Of a stretch of DNA of 64,000 bases, positions 26,004 to 34,792 are shown piece by piece. The stretch is from an uncultured Oscillospiraceae bacterium. GTDB lineage: Bacteria; Bacillota; Clostridia; Oscillospirales; Ruminococcaceae. The notes below the pieces were generated by a model, which saw nothing but the letters and a program-made list of their open reading frames with translations, ran no database searches and had not been told where the DNA came from. Positions within the stretch are counted from its first letter, which is position 1. Each line of letters begins with the position of its first letter. Where the stretch lies: assembly GCA_934481385.1 (NCBI GenBank), contig CAKSPD010000001.1:310001-374000 (forward strand), read 5' to 3'. The translations under genes were made by a program, and so were the position numbers.

Positions 26004-26540
26004 ATGCATCTTGAAGAAAAAACACTTTCAAGTGAAACTGTCTATGAGGGAGTAATATTTACTGTAAAAAAAGATTCTGCCGAACTTGAAAACGGGTGCG
26101 TTGCAAGACGTGACATCATAATTCATTCAGGCGGAGTATGTGTTATTCCTGTAACTGAAAACAATGAGATTTTTATGGTAAAACAGTACCGCTATCCGTT
26201 TCATGAAATCACATGTGAAGTTCCTGCCGGAAAACTCAACAAAGGTGAAAATCATGCTGAATGTGGCAGACGTGAACTTCTTGAAGAAACAGGCTGTACA
26301 TGCAGTGAATATATTTACCTCGGCGAAATGTACCCTACTCCTGCTTACAATTCCGAAATTACTTATATGTATCTTGCAAAGGGTCTTGAATATAAAAAAC
26401 AGAACCTTGACAGCGATGAATTTCTTGATGTTGTAAAAATTCCGCTTGAAAAGGCTGTTGAAATGGTTATGAACAACGAAATCAAGGACGGAAAAACTCA
26501 GCTTATAATACTCAAGGCTTCAAGACTTCTTAAAATATAA
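26004..26540 (+). CDS. Nudix hydrolase, ADP-ribose pyrophosphatase type
   Basis: A 178-residue cytoplasmic enzyme. The Nudix box reads GKLNKGENHAECGRRELLEETGC, fitting Gx5Ex7REUxEExGU. MVKQYRYPFHEITCEVPAGK and GEMYPTPAYNSEITYMYLA match the NudF/YqkG ADP-ribose pyrophosphatase subgroup, which cleaves ADP-ribose to AMP and ribose 5-phosphate. AAAGGAGA lies 10 bases before the ATG. It is coupled to the YfhO gene and followed by a hairpin terminator shared with spoVG. Confidence 0.92.
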   Translation: MHLEEKTLSSETVYEGVIFTVKKDSAELENGCVARRDIIIHSGGVCVIPVTENNEIFMVKQYRYPFHEITCEVPAGKLNKGENHAECGRRELLEETGCTCSEYIYLGEMYPTPAYNSEITYMYLAKGLEYKKQNLDSDEFLDVVKIPLEKAVEMVMNNEIKDGKTQLIILKASRLLKI

Positions 26541-26582
26541 AAAAAGCATACCGCAGATAATAATTGCGGTATGTTGTAAAAA
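26539..26582. terminator. bidirectional terminator between the Nudix gene and spoVG
   Basis: CATACCGCA (26547-26555) pairs with TGCGGTATG (26565-26573). Toward the minus strand it is followed by a CTTTTTTTAT run, a good terminator for spoVG. Toward plus the tail is poorer in T. Confidence 0.82.
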
Positions 26583-26583
26583 A

Positions 26584-26862
26584 TTATTCTTTGGATTCTT
26601 CAGATTCGGCAAGCTGTCTTTCATATGCATCAAGAACAGCATTTTCAAGTTCTTTTCTTGCCTCAGCAGTAATCGGGTGAACTACATCACGAAATATTCC
26701 GTTTTCATCTTTTCTGCTCGGCATTGCTGCAAAGAGTCTTTCTTCTCCCTGCACAACCTTAATGTCGTGTACAGCAAGCATATTATCAAATGTAACTGAT
26801 ACAATTGCTCTCAGCCTGCCCTCCGTAATAAGCTTTCTGATTTTTACATCTGTGATTTCCAT
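26584..26862 (-). CDS. spoVG: SpoVG-family RNA/DNA-binding regulator
   Basis: A 92-residue protein beginning MEITDVKIRKLITEGRLRA, with FAAMPSRKDENGIFRDVVHPI, the most conserved SpoVG segment. SpoVG proteins bind nucleic acid and affect asymmetric septation, cell-wall and stress genes. The ATG at 26862 has GGGAGG upstream; a 40-codon in-frame extension upstream is promoter and leader, not protein. The promoter at 26971-26999 gives a leader of about 100 bases. It is divergent from murC. Confidence 0.95.
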   Translation of the reverse strand: MEITDVKIRKLITEGRLRAIVSVTFDNMLAVHDIKVVQGEERLFAAMPSRKDENGIFRDVVHPITAEARKELENAVLDAYERQLAESEESKE

Positions 26863-26970
26863 AAAACAACCTCCCTGAAAAAAATCCGGCAACAGCTTTT
26901 TTGCTATGGATATAATTGCCGTTGTCAGAGTAAAATATACATAGCTGTCTGTTATTTTTCCGGCATAAAT

Positions 26971-26999
26971 ATTATACATCATAAATTTTCAAATTTCAA
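26971..26999 (-). promoter_or_regulatory. spoVG promoter with long leader
   Basis: Minus strand: TTGAAA (26994-26999), 17 bases, TATAAT (26971-26976). The leader holds inverted pairs CGGCAA (26887-26892) with TTGCCG (26916-26921), followed by a T7 run just before the ribosome site. Confidence 0.75.
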
Positions 27000-27024
27000 T
27001 AAGATTAAGGATAAGGTGATAATT

Positions 27025-28437
27025 TTGTTAGAAAACATACTAAAAGGACGAAAACACATTCATTTCATAGGTATAGGCGGTTCAGGAATGTATCCTCTGG
27101 CTCAGATACTTCATTCTCAGGGATACTATCTTACCGGTTCAGACAACAATGAAACCGAAACTCTTGAGGCTGTAAGAAAGATGGGTATACCTGTCTTTAT
27201 GGGACAGCGTGCTGAAAATATTGAAGGTGCTGACCTCATTGTTCATACTGCCGCAATAATGGCTGACAATCCGGAACTCATTGCCGCAAAGAACAGCGGT
27301 GTGCCTGTTCTTGAAAGAAGTGACCTTCTCGGAATAGTTACAAGCTGGTTTGACAATGCAATATGCGTTTCAGGCACTCATGGAAAAACTACAACAACAT
27401 CTATGATTACACAGATTCTCTATACTGCAAATATAGACCTCTCCGCATATATAGGCGGAAAACTCCCCTGCATACATGGAAGCGGAATAGCAGGAAAAAG
27501 TGATATACTTGTCTGTGAATCCTGCGAATTTGTTGATACTTTTCTGAAACTCTATCCTGATATAGCTGTAATTCTCAACATTGATGCTGACCATCTTGAC
27601 TATTTCAAAACTGTTGACAACATAATAAAATCATTCCATAAATTTGCCGAAAACACAACAAAGGCTATTATAATAAACAAAGATGACGCAAATTCAATGA
27701 AATCAATTGAGGGTATAACAGGAAAAGAAATCATCACATTCGGCAAGGATTCTTCTTCTGACTACTATCCCGAAAATATCAGAAAAATAAATGGTCTTCA
27801 ATCAGAATATACACTTATGCATAAGGGTGAGGCTCTCGGCAAAATAACTCTCCACGTTGCAGGAAATCACAATATTTTAAATTCCGTAGCAGCAGCCTGT
27901 GCTTCACTTTATGTTGGTGCTGACTTTGAATCTATTCAGAAAGGTCTTGAAGATTTCAGAGGTGCATCAAGAAGATTTGAAAAACTCGGATTTGAAAAAG
28001 GCGTTACTGTTGTTGATGACTATGCTCATCACCCCACAGAACTTGAGGCAACTCTTTCTTCTGCAATGGAAATGGAATTCAACAGAGTATGGGCAATTTT
28101 CCAGCCTTTCACATTCTCAAGAACAAAACTTCTCCTTGATGACTTTGCAAGAGTTCTTTCAATTCCTGATAAAACCGTTCTCACTGATATTATGGGTTCA
28201 AGGGAAAAAAATACATTCGGAATTTTTACAAGAAACCTTGCAGAAAAAATTCCGGACTGCATATGGTTTCCGCAGGACGAATCTGCTGAATATACTGACG
28301 AAAGAAAGTATTTTAACTTCCAGCAGGTATGCGATTATGTATGCGAAAATGTTTCCGAGGGCGACCTTGTTATAACTCTCGGCTGTGGCGATGCCTATAA
28401 AATTGCTAAAATGATTCTGAAAAAACTAAAGGATTAA
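27025..28437 (+). CDS. murC: UDP-N-acetylmuramate:L-alanine ligase MurC
   Basis: A 470-residue Mur ligase adding the first stem residue. Motifs: HIHFIGIGGSGMYPLAQIL at the N-terminus, ATP loop CVSGTHGKTTTTSMI near 115, GNHNILNSVAAA and DYAHHPTELEATL later, FQPFTFSRTKLLLDDF near 355. I place the start at the TTG at 27025, since AAGGTGAT lies just before it, the same arrangement seen for lexA; a GTG at 27016 is the alternative. It is detached from the main mur cluster and leads a lexA-zapA-U32-dut operon. Confidence 0.95.
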   Translation: MLENILKGRKHIHFIGIGGSGMYPLAQILHSQGYYLTGSDNNETETLEAVRKMGIPVFMGQRAENIEGADLIVHTAAIMADNPELIAAKNSGVPVLERSDLLGIVTSWFDNAICVSGTHGKTTTTSMITQILYTANIDLSAYIGGKLPCIHGSGIAGKSDILVCESCEFVDTFLKLYPDIAVILNIDADHLDYFKTVDNIIKSFHKFAENTTKAIIINKDDANSMKSIEGITGKEIITFGKDSSSDYYPENIRKINGLQSEYTLMHKGEALGKITLHVAGNHNILNSVAAACASLYVGADFESIQKGLEDFRGASRRFEKLGFEKGVTVVDDYAHHPTELEATLSSAMEMEFNRVWAIFQPFTFSRTKLLLDDFARVLSIPDKTVLTDIMGSREKNTFGIFTRNLAEKIPDCIWFPQDESAEYTDERKYFNFQQVCDYVCENVSEGDLVITLGCGDAYKIAKMILKKLKD

Positions 28438-28449
28438 AAGGTGATTAAT

Positions 28450-29031
28450 ATGCTTAAACAAAAAGACATCGAGATTTATGAATACATCAAAAAACGCATA
28501 GGAGAGGGATTTTCCCCGTCTATTCGTGAGATTCAGAACGCTATGGGTTACAAATCAACTTCAAGTGCCTTTATTCATGTTCAGAATCTTATTGATGCCG
28601 GTATGATAGAAAAATCAGACAGTCTTAACCGTTCACTTCACCTTCCGAACTTCAACACAATAACAGTTCCCGTTATGGGAACTGTTACTGCCGGAAATCC
28701 CGTAACCGCATATGAAGATATTACAGGATATATTTCATTTGATTCAGGAAAACAGTATGAAAATCCTCTTTTCGCACTTAAAATAAAGGGCGAAAGTATG
28801 ATTAATGCCGGTATTCTTGACGGTGATGTTGTTGTTGTTGAACAGTCACCCTATGCGGAAAACGGTGATATAGTTGTTGCTCTTGTTGATAACGGGGAGG
28901 CAACTGTCAAACGTTTTTACAAGGAAAACGGGCATTTCAGACTTCAGCCCGAAAACGATACAATGTTTCCGATTATTCTTGAAAGTGTAAAAATTGTCGG
29001 AAAAGTTGTAGGTCTTAAAAGATATTATTAA
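28450..29031 (+). CDS. lexA: SOS repressor LexA
   Basis: A 193-residue repressor. A winged-helix DNA-binding domain (about 1-65, with GFSPSIREIQNAMGYKSTSS) is followed by an S24 self-cleaving domain: cleavage pair Ala81-Gly82 in GTVTAGNP, nucleophile Ser116 in GESM, and Lys154 in ATVKRF. RecA-stimulated self-cleavage would derepress DNA-damage genes. The ATG at 28450 has AAGGTGAT upstream. It is 12 bases after murC and 20 before zapA. I found no convincing LexA box in the window. Confidence 0.96.
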   Translation: MLKQKDIEIYEYIKKRIGEGFSPSIREIQNAMGYKSTSSAFIHVQNLIDAGMIEKSDSLNRSLHLPNFNTITVPVMGTVTAGNPVTAYEDITGYISFDSGKQYENPLFALKIKGESMINAGILDGDVVVVEQSPYAENGDIVVALVDNGEATVKRFYKENGHFRLQPENDTMFPIILESVKIVGKVVGLKRYY

Positions 29032-29051
29032 TTCAGGAAAGGATTTTTAAA

Positions 29052-29423
29052 ATGCTTAATGAAGTAAAGGTTATTATATGCGGAAAGGAATATAAGCTCA
29101 AAACTGCTGAAACTCCGAATTATATATATAATCTCGCACGTTCTCTTGAAACAAAAATAAATGATATGATTGAATCAGGAAACGGAATTTCTCCGTATTC
29201 AGCATCAATTATGGTTTCACTCGGACTTATGGACGATATTAACAAAGCAAATGAACATCTTGACAGTCTGCGTGATGAAGCAAAAAATTATGTCGATGAG
29301 GCAGGCAAGGCAAGAATTGAACTTGAATCAGCAAACAAGGAGATTGAAGTTCTTAAATCAAAAATCGAACAGCTTGAAAATACTATAAAACTTAAGGAAC
29401 TTAAAAGTACAATTCATGATTAA
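29052..29423 (+). CDS. zapA: cell division protein ZapA
   Basis: A 123-residue FtsZ-bundling protein. The N-terminal beta-rich head (VKVIICGKEYKLKTAETPNYIYNLAR) is typical, followed by a long coiled coil (about 60-115). ZapA stabilises the Z-ring in the cytoplasm. AAAGGA precedes the ATG. The end overlaps the U32 gene by 8 bases, so translation of the two is probably coupled; the same pairing occurs in many Clostridia. Confidence 0.9.
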   Translation: MLNEVKVIICGKEYKLKTAETPNYIYNLARSLETKINDMIESGNGISPYSASIMVSLGLMDDINKANEHLDSLRDEAKNYVDEAGKARIELESANKEIEVLKSKIEQLENTIKLKELKSTIHD

Positions 29424-31485
29424 AAATATGGAAATCCTCGCCCCCGCAGGAAATTTTGAATCCCTCGAATCAGCTCTCAGATGCGGTGCTGATGCTGTAT
29501 ACATAGGCGGAAAATATTTTTCCGCAAGAGGAAATGCCTCAAACTTTTCAAATGACGAAATATCTGATGCCTGCCGTCTGTGTCACCTTTACGGTGCAAA
29601 GCTTTATATTGCAGTAAATACGGTTATTGCAGACAGTGAGGCTGATGCTTTCTGCAAATATATAAAATATACATCATCAGCAGGTATTGATGCATATATA
29701 GTTCAGGACTGGGGCTGTATATATCTGATTAAAAAATGCGTTCCTGATGCTGTGATACATGCCTCAACACAGATGACAATACACACTCCGAAAGGTGCTG
29801 AATTTGCAAAATCACTCGGATTTTCAAGAATAGTTCCCGCAAGAGAACTCTCATGCGAAAAAATAGAGGAAATTACAAATTACATTCCCGAAACAGAAGT
29901 ATTTGTACATGGTGCATTGTGTATGTCTGTATCAGGACAGTGCTATTTTTCAGCTATGATTGGTTCACGCTCCGCAAACAGAGGTGTATGCGGTCAGGTG
30001 TGCCGTTTACCTTTTTCATCATGCGGAAATAAAAAGTTTTCTGCCCTCTCACTAAAAGACCTCACACTTCTGAAGCATACCAGAGAACTTGAAAAATGCG
30101 GTGTATGCTCTCTTAAAATAGAAGGAAGAATGAAACGTCCCGAATATGTTGCATCTGCCGTTACAGAAACAAAAAAAGCTCTTTCAGGACAGATTCCTGA
30201 TATTGAAATGCTTAAATCAGTCTTTTCAAGAGATGGTTTCACAGACGGATATTTTACAGGAAAAAGAAATCACATGTTCGGAATTCGCTCAAAAGATGAT
30301 TCCGACAGGGATTTGCTCCCTTGTATAAGGGAATACTATAAAAAACAACCTCAGATTTATTCACTTGAATTTAAATTGAATATAACAGAAAATCAAAAAG
30401 CAAAACTTTCTGCATACTGCCCCGAATGTAATCTTTATTCCTATGCAGAGGGTGAAATCCCCGAAAAAGCTCTGAAAAAACCTCTTGATTTGGAATACGC
30501 CGGAAAACAGCTTTCAAAATTGGGAGATACATTATTCAGATATGACGGCGTTTCAGGATTTATCTCAGATGATGTTATCCTCAGAGCATCGGAACTGAAT
30601 AATTTAAGACGTGAAGCTGTTCAGAAAATGGAAGAAAAAATTATAGAAAAAAATACTCCGCATTATTCTGTTTCGGAGTATTCACCGGAAATTCCGACAG
30701 TTCAGAAATCTGAAATCAGAAATACTGAAATAAGAATACAGTGCAGAAATGCCCGTCAGGCAAAATATTCAGAACCTTTTGCGGATATGCTTATAATTCC
30801 GGCTGATGAATGTATGCAGGCTGTTGAATACGGCATAGATGTAAATAAGATATGCATTGCCCCTCCAAGATTTATAACTGATGAGGGAGATGAAATATTT
30901 AAAATCACAGAACTTAAATCTATGGGAATAAATCATCTTCTCTGTGTAAATCCTGCATATATACAGACAGGAAATGAACTCGGAATGATTCTGCATGGCG
31001 GATTCGGTCTTAATGTAACAAATTCATTCTCCTGCAAGGCACTTGCAGAATCGGGACTTGATGATATTACACTTTCTTTTGAGATGAAACTTTCACAGCT
31101 TAAAAGAATAAATTCACCCATTCCGAGAGGAATAATCGCATACGGACAGTTACCGCTTATGCTTGTACGCAACTGCCCTGTAAGTAATGAATCAGGCTGT
31201 GCAAAATGCACCGGCTCAATAACTGACCGTACAGGACGCATTTTCCCTGTAAGATGTCATAAAAAAGAATATGCCGAAATTTTCAACTCCGATACGCTTT
31301 ATATCAATAAAAAGGATTTTTCAGAGTTTGATTTCGTTCTGATTATGCTTGGAGATGAAAATGCAGAACAGATAAAAGACCTTTCTGAAAATTTCGGAAG
31401 AACTGATTTCAAACACCCGAATATGACAAAAGGTCTTTATTACAGAGGTATTATAAATGAAACTCAAAATAAAAAAACTGAATGA
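29416..31485 (+). CDS. U32-family protein with DUF3656 domain (RlhA/TrhP-like)
   Basis: A 689-residue protein. The U32 domain at the N-terminus shows EILAPAGNFESLESALRCGADAVYIGG, VFVHGALCMSVSGQCY and SRSANRGVCGQVCR. A central DUF3656 region (about 310-400) is followed by a second U32-like half with GCAKCTGSITDRTGRIFPVRC. U32 proteins were named peptidases, but E. coli RlhA and TrhP are RNA hydroxylation factors that need conserved Fe-S cysteines. The Cys-rich signatures here fit that group, so an RNA-modifying role is more likely than proteolysis. It overlaps zapA and dut, within one operon. Confidence 0.88.
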   Translation: MIKNMEILAPAGNFESLESALRCGADAVYIGGKYFSARGNASNFSNDEISDACRLCHLYGAKLYIAVNTVIADSEADAFCKYIKYTSSAGIDAYIVQDWGCIYLIKKCVPDAVIHASTQMTIHTPKGAEFAKSLGFSRIVPARELSCEKIEEITNYIPETEVFVHGALCMSVSGQCYFSAMIGSRSANRGVCGQVCRLPFSSCGNKKFSALSLKDLTLLKHTRELEKCGVCSLKIEGRMKRPEYVASAVTETKKALSGQIPDIEMLKSVFSRDGFTDGYFTGKRNHMFGIRSKDDSDRDLLPCIREYYKKQPQIYSLEFKLNITENQKAKLSAYCPECNLYSYAEGEIPEKALKKPLDLEYAGKQLSKLGDTLFRYDGVSGFISDDVILRASELNNLRREAVQKMEEKIIEKNTPHYSVSEYSPEIPTVQKSEIRNTEIRIQCRNARQAKYSEPFADMLIIPADECMQAVEYGIDVNKICIAPPRFITDEGDEIFKITELKSMGINHLLCVNPAYIQTGNELGMILHGGFGLNVTNSFSCKALAESGLDDITLSFEMKLSQLKRINSPIPRGIIAYGQLPLMLVRNCPVSNESGCAKCTGSITDRTGRIFPVRCHKKEYAEIFNSDTLYINKKDFSEFDFVLIMLGDENAEQIKDLSENFGRTDFKHPNMTKGLYYRGIINETQNKKTE

Positions 31486-31894
31486 AAATGCAGTTATTCC
31501 AAAACGTGCGACAGAATACAGTGCCGGTGCTGACCTTTTTGCCTGCATTGAAAATCCTGTTACAATAAAAAAAGGCTGTATTGTAAAAATTCCTACGGGA
31601 ATTTCTGTTGAACCTGATGACAAAAACATTATGCTCGGAATTTTTGCACGTTCAGGACTTGCCTCAAAATTCGGAATTACTCTTGCAAACTGTGTCGGAA
31701 TAGTTGATTCTGATTACAGAGGAGAAATTATCGTTCCTCTTATAAATCTCGGTGAATCGGACTTCATCATTGAAAAAAATATGCGTATTGCACAGCTTGT
31801 TGCAATTCCGGTAATATTTCCGGAAATAGCTGAAACAGATTCCCTGTCCGATACACAGAGAGGTTCAGGAGGATTCGGCTCTACCGGAATATAA
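31457..31894 (+). CDS. dut: dUTP diphosphatase
   Basis: A 145-residue trimeric dUTPase, turning dUTP to dUMP and diphosphate. All five motifs are seen: AGADLFA, ARSGLASK, NCVGIVDSDYRGE, RIAQLV and RGSGGFGSTG. It overlaps the U32 gene by 29 bases and precedes a DUF4321 gene by 23 bases. Length is normal, and the C-terminal arm that closes over the active site is intact. Confidence 0.96.
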   Translation: MKLKIKKLNENAVIPKRATEYSAGADLFACIENPVTIKKGCIVKIPTGISVEPDDKNIMLGIFARSGLASKFGITLANCVGIVDSDYRGEIIVPLINLGESDFIIEKNMRIAQLVAIPVIFPEIAETDSLSDTQRGSGGFGSTGI

Positions 31895-31917
31895 TCCAAC
31901 CGGAAAGGAATGTTAAA

Positions 31918-32178
31918 ATGAAAAAAACTGCTCTTTTCATAATACTTATTCTTACAGCAATATTTCTTGGTTCTATTGTCGGAAACGGTGCTGAAAACAT
32001 AACTTTTCTGCACTGGCTTAATTACGGAAAATCCATAAGCATTGACAATATTTCTGTTGACCTAATTATTATAAACTTCAGCTTCGGCTGTACTTTCAGC
32101 ATAAATATTGCACAGCTCATACTTATGCTGGGGGCATTCTTTGTATACACTAAATTTTCTCCAATGTTTACAGACTGA
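31918..32178 (+). CDS. small two-helix membrane protein (DUF4321-like)
   Basis: An 86-residue protein with a helix at about 5-22, an extracytoplasmic stretch rich in Ile/Asn/Ser, and a second helix at about 55-77. Size, topology and position before mreB fit the DUF4321 family of Clostridia, which has no known function; I recognise it by pattern, not by a firm motif. GGAAAGGAATG provides the ribosome site. It is the last gene of the murC operon and could be related to envelope growth. Confidence 0.65.
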   Translation: MKKTALFIILILTAIFLGSIVGNGAENITFLHWLNYGKSISIDNISVDLIIINFSFGCTFSINIAQLILMLGAFFVYTKFSPMFTD

Positions 32179-32185
32179 TTTGTTA

Positions 32186-32196
32186 TTTTATACAAA
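32186..32196 (+). promoter_or_regulatory. TTTTATACAAA motif, upstream copy at mreB
   Basis: An 11-base motif TTTTATACAAA. Its exact inverse TTTGTATAAAA lies at 32266-32276 over the mreB promoter, and both occur again as an inverted pair at 43304-43335. It is a putative regulator half-site. Confidence 0.4.
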
Positions 32197-32262
32197 ATAT
32201 TCCCCCGCTGAGTCCGCTGTTATTGCTAAAAAACAGATTTTCATATTACTTCATTCTGAATA

Positions 32263-32291
32263 TTGTTTGTATAAAATTTCAATGGTATAAT
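32263..32291 (+). promoter_or_regulatory. mreB operon promoter with overlapping TTTGTATAAAA motif
   Basis: TTGTTT (32263-32268), 17 bases, TATAAT (32286-32291), 45 bases before the mreB ATG. The motif TTTGTATAAAA (32266-32276) overlaps the -35 box and spacer. Confidence 0.65.
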
Positions 32292-32336
32292 TATACTATA
32301 TCAAAAAATTCTGTCTGTCGCTAAGGAGTGTGCAAA

Positions 32337-33353
32337 ATGTTTACAAAAGATATAGGTATCGATTTGGGTACTACGAATACTCTTGTTTATATGAGAGGAA
32401 AGGGCATAATTATCAGAGAACCTTCTGTCGTTGCCGTCAATACACGAACCGACAACTATCGGTATGTGGGAAAAGAGGCAAAAGACGTTATAGGAAAAAC
32501 CCCCGGTTCTATCGTTGCAGTAAGACCGCTTAAAGACGGTGTAATTGCTGACTTCGATATAACTACAACAATGCTCAAGGAATTTATCAAAAAGGCTCTT
32601 AAAGGAAGCATTTTCAATAAAGCCAATGTAATTATATGTATTCCGTCAGGAGTTACTACCGTTGAAAGACGTGCTGTGCGTGAAGCATGTCAGAAAGCAG
32701 GTTCACCAAATGTATTGATTGTTGAAGAACCTATGGCTGCCGCTATCGGTGCAGGACTTCCTACAACTGAACCTGTCGGAAGTATGATTGTTGACATCGG
32801 CGGAGGTACAAGTGAAGTTGCTGTAATATCTCTGGGCGGAATTGTTTCCTCACGCTCTATAAGATGTGCAGGCGATGCCCTTGATTTATCAATAATAAAT
32901 TATATAAAGAAAAAATATAATCTCCTGATTGGCGAAAGAACTGCTGAAAATATAAAAATTGAAATCGGCTCTGCATTTCCCTCCGATACTGAGGAACAAA
33001 TGGAAATAAAGGGACGAAATCTTCTCAACGGTTTACCTGAAAATATTAATATATCCTCTGCTGAAATAAGAGATGCCCTTGCTGAACCGCTTTCAAAGAT
33101 AGTTGATGCAGTAAAAAGCACCCTTGAAAAAACTCCGCCTGAACTTTCTGCTGATATTATTGACCAGGGTATAACGCTTTCAGGAGGAGGAGCTTTGCTG
33201 AGAGGTATTGACAAGCTTATAAACCGTGAAACCGGTATGCCTGTTTATATTGCTGAATATCCGCTTGACTGCGTTGCAGAGGGTACAGGAAAAATTCTTG
33301 AGGATATTGACAAATATCAGGACGCTCTGACCGAACATCAGAAATATTATTAA
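32337..33353 (+). CDS. mreB: rod shape-determining actin homologue MreB
   Basis: A 338-residue actin-fold ATPase that guides the elongation machinery along the membrane. Phosphate-1 loop [13 protein letters not shown], connecting and phosphate-2 regions ([19 protein letters not shown]) and the adenosine motif ([16 protein letters not shown]) are present. The ATG at 32337 is chosen because AAGGAG lies 9 bases upstream; an upstream GTG at 32328 is too close to that site. It starts the mreBCD-PBP operon. The presence of mreB suggests a rod, short-rod or ovoid shape rather than a strict coccus, though ruminococci often look coccoid. Confidence 0.96.
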   Translation: MFTKDIGIDLGTTNTLVYMRGKGIIIREPSVVAVNTRTDNYRYVGKEAKDVIGKTPGSIVAVRPLKDGVIADFDITTTMLKEFIKKALKGSIFNKANVIICIPSGVTTVERRAVREACQKAGSPNVLIVEEPMAAAIGAGLPTTEPVGSMIVDIGGGTSEVAVISLGGIVSSRSIRCAGDALDLSIINYIKKKYNLLIGERTAENIKIEIGSAFPSDTEEQMEIKGRNLLNGLPENINISSAEIRDALAEPLSKIVDAVKSTLEKTPPELSADIIDQGITLSGGGALLRGIDKLINRETGMPVYIAEYPLDCVAEGTGKILEDIDKYQDALTEHQKYY

Positions 33354-33372
33354 ACGGGAGGAAGCCTAAATA

Positions 33373-34230
33373 ATGAAGGATTTCTTCAAAAGCATCAGAT
33401 TCAGGATTATTCTTGGACTTCTCGCCTTTCTGACAGGTGTAATGCTTTTTGCTGTTCTGAAAGGCGGATACTCCGTTTCAGGAAAATCAATTATAAACAC
33501 TGTTACACAGCCTTTCCGTACTTTTTCAAATTCAATTTCAGTAAAGGTTGAAAATTACCTTGACAAACTCACAAATGCCACTGAATATTACAATGAAAAT
33601 CAAAGACTCAAAGATGAAGTAGGACTTCTGAAAAAACAGATGTCCGACTATGAACAGGTTAAATCAGAACTTTCTGAAATGAAACAGTTTGTCGGAATAA
33701 AAGAAAAAAATCCCGACTATGAATACACAGAACCGGCTAAAATTACCGGATATATTGCAAATGACCCGTTTAAATCCTTTACCATAAACATAGGAAGCAA
33801 CAGCGGTGTTGAACCTTACTGCCCTGTCGTTACATCTCAGGGACTTATCGGAATTACTGTTGACGTATCAGCAGATTCATCAACGGTAAGAACACTCCTC
33901 TCACCTGACTTATCTGTTGCAGTAGTCTGCCCTGAATCACTCAATTCCGCAATAATGGAGGGATATATAAATTCTGACGGCGAAAGCGTTGCACACCTTA
34001 TACATCTTCCTCGTGATACAAAATTTATGGTCGGTGATTCGCTTGTCACGAAAGGTACAGGAGGACTTTTTCCGTCAGGCTATCCTGTCGGAACTATAAA
34101 AGAACTCATATCCTCTGAAAATTCACTTTCATATACTGCCATTGTTGAACCCTCTGTCGATTTCAGCAAACTTTCATCTGTTGTTGTTATAAAGGATTTT
34201 TCCGGAAAGGAAAAACAGAATGAAGATTAA
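33373..34230 (+). CDS. mreC: rod shape-determining protein MreC
   Basis: A 285-residue bitopic protein: one membrane helix at about 9-29, a coiled coil (about 60-110) and a beta-barrel domain, including TGYIANDPFKSFTINIGSNSGV and KGTGGLFPSGYPVGTI. MreC forms extracytoplasmic assemblies that activate the PBP2-RodA synthase. GGGAGG is upstream of the ATG; the gene overlaps mreD by 11 bases. Confidence 0.95.
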   Translation: MKDFFKSIRFRIILGLLAFLTGVMLFAVLKGGYSVSGKSIINTVTQPFRTFSNSISVKVENYLDKLTNATEYYNENQRLKDEVGLLKKQMSDYEQVKSELSEMKQFVGIKEKNPDYEYTEPAKITGYIANDPFKSFTINIGSNSGVEPYCPVVTSQGLIGITVDVSADSSTVRTLLSPDLSVAVVCPESLNSAIMEGYINSDGESVAHLIHLPRDTKFMVGDSLVTKGTGGLFPSGYPVGTIKELISSENSLSYTAIVEPSVDFSKLSSVVVIKDFSGKEKQNED

Positions 34231-34792
34231 AGCATCAAGAGAAAAGAAAATTTTTATCTTTAAAAATTCATTGCGATACTTCCTGTATGCAGTCATAGTT
34301 CTTATATGCTTTACATTTATGATGTCCGGCAGACTTCTAAAGCCTGTTCTGCTTATTCCTGCATCAATATGCATAGCTATGAATACCAAGGAACTCCCCT
34401 CTGCATTTACGGGAGCTTTCTGCGGACTTCTTATAGATATTGCCTGCGGTAAAATTTTCGGATACAACGCCTTTATACTTACTGTTGTATGCACATTCAC
34501 TTCTCTTTTATATATGAATTATCTGCGTAAAAAATTTATAAACTTTCTGCTGATAACCACAGTTTCATCACTTATATGCAGTATGCTTGATTATGTATTC
34601 TATTACAGCGTATGGGACTATGAAAATGTTGAAACAATACTTGATACAGTAACTATGCCTGTTTTCGCAATTACAGTAATTTCGGCTGTACCTGTGTATC
34701 TTTTATTTCTGCTTGTAAACAGATTTCTTATGCCTGAACGTCATCTCACCATTGCTGAAGCAATAAAAATAAACAGAGAGGAGAACAGCTGA
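34220..34792 (+). CDS. mreD: rod shape-determining protein MreD
   Basis: A 190-residue membrane protein with five or six predicted helices. It contains FTGAFCGLLIDIACGKIFGYNAFIL, resembling the conserved G-x-D-x-G segment of MreD. The family diverges fast, so the call depends strongly on position between mreC and the PBP gene. MreD works with MreC to position the elongation complex. It overlaps mreC by 11 bases and the PBP gene by one base. Confidence 0.9.
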   Translation: MKIKASREKKIFIFKNSLRYFLYAVIVLICFTFMMSGRLLKPVLLIPASICIAMNTKELPSAFTGAFCGLLIDIACGKIFGYNAFILTVVCTFTSLLYMNYLRKKFINFLLITTVSSLICSMLDYVFYYSVWDYENVETILDTVTMPVFAITVISAVPVYLLFLLVNRFLMPERHLTIAEAIKINREENS

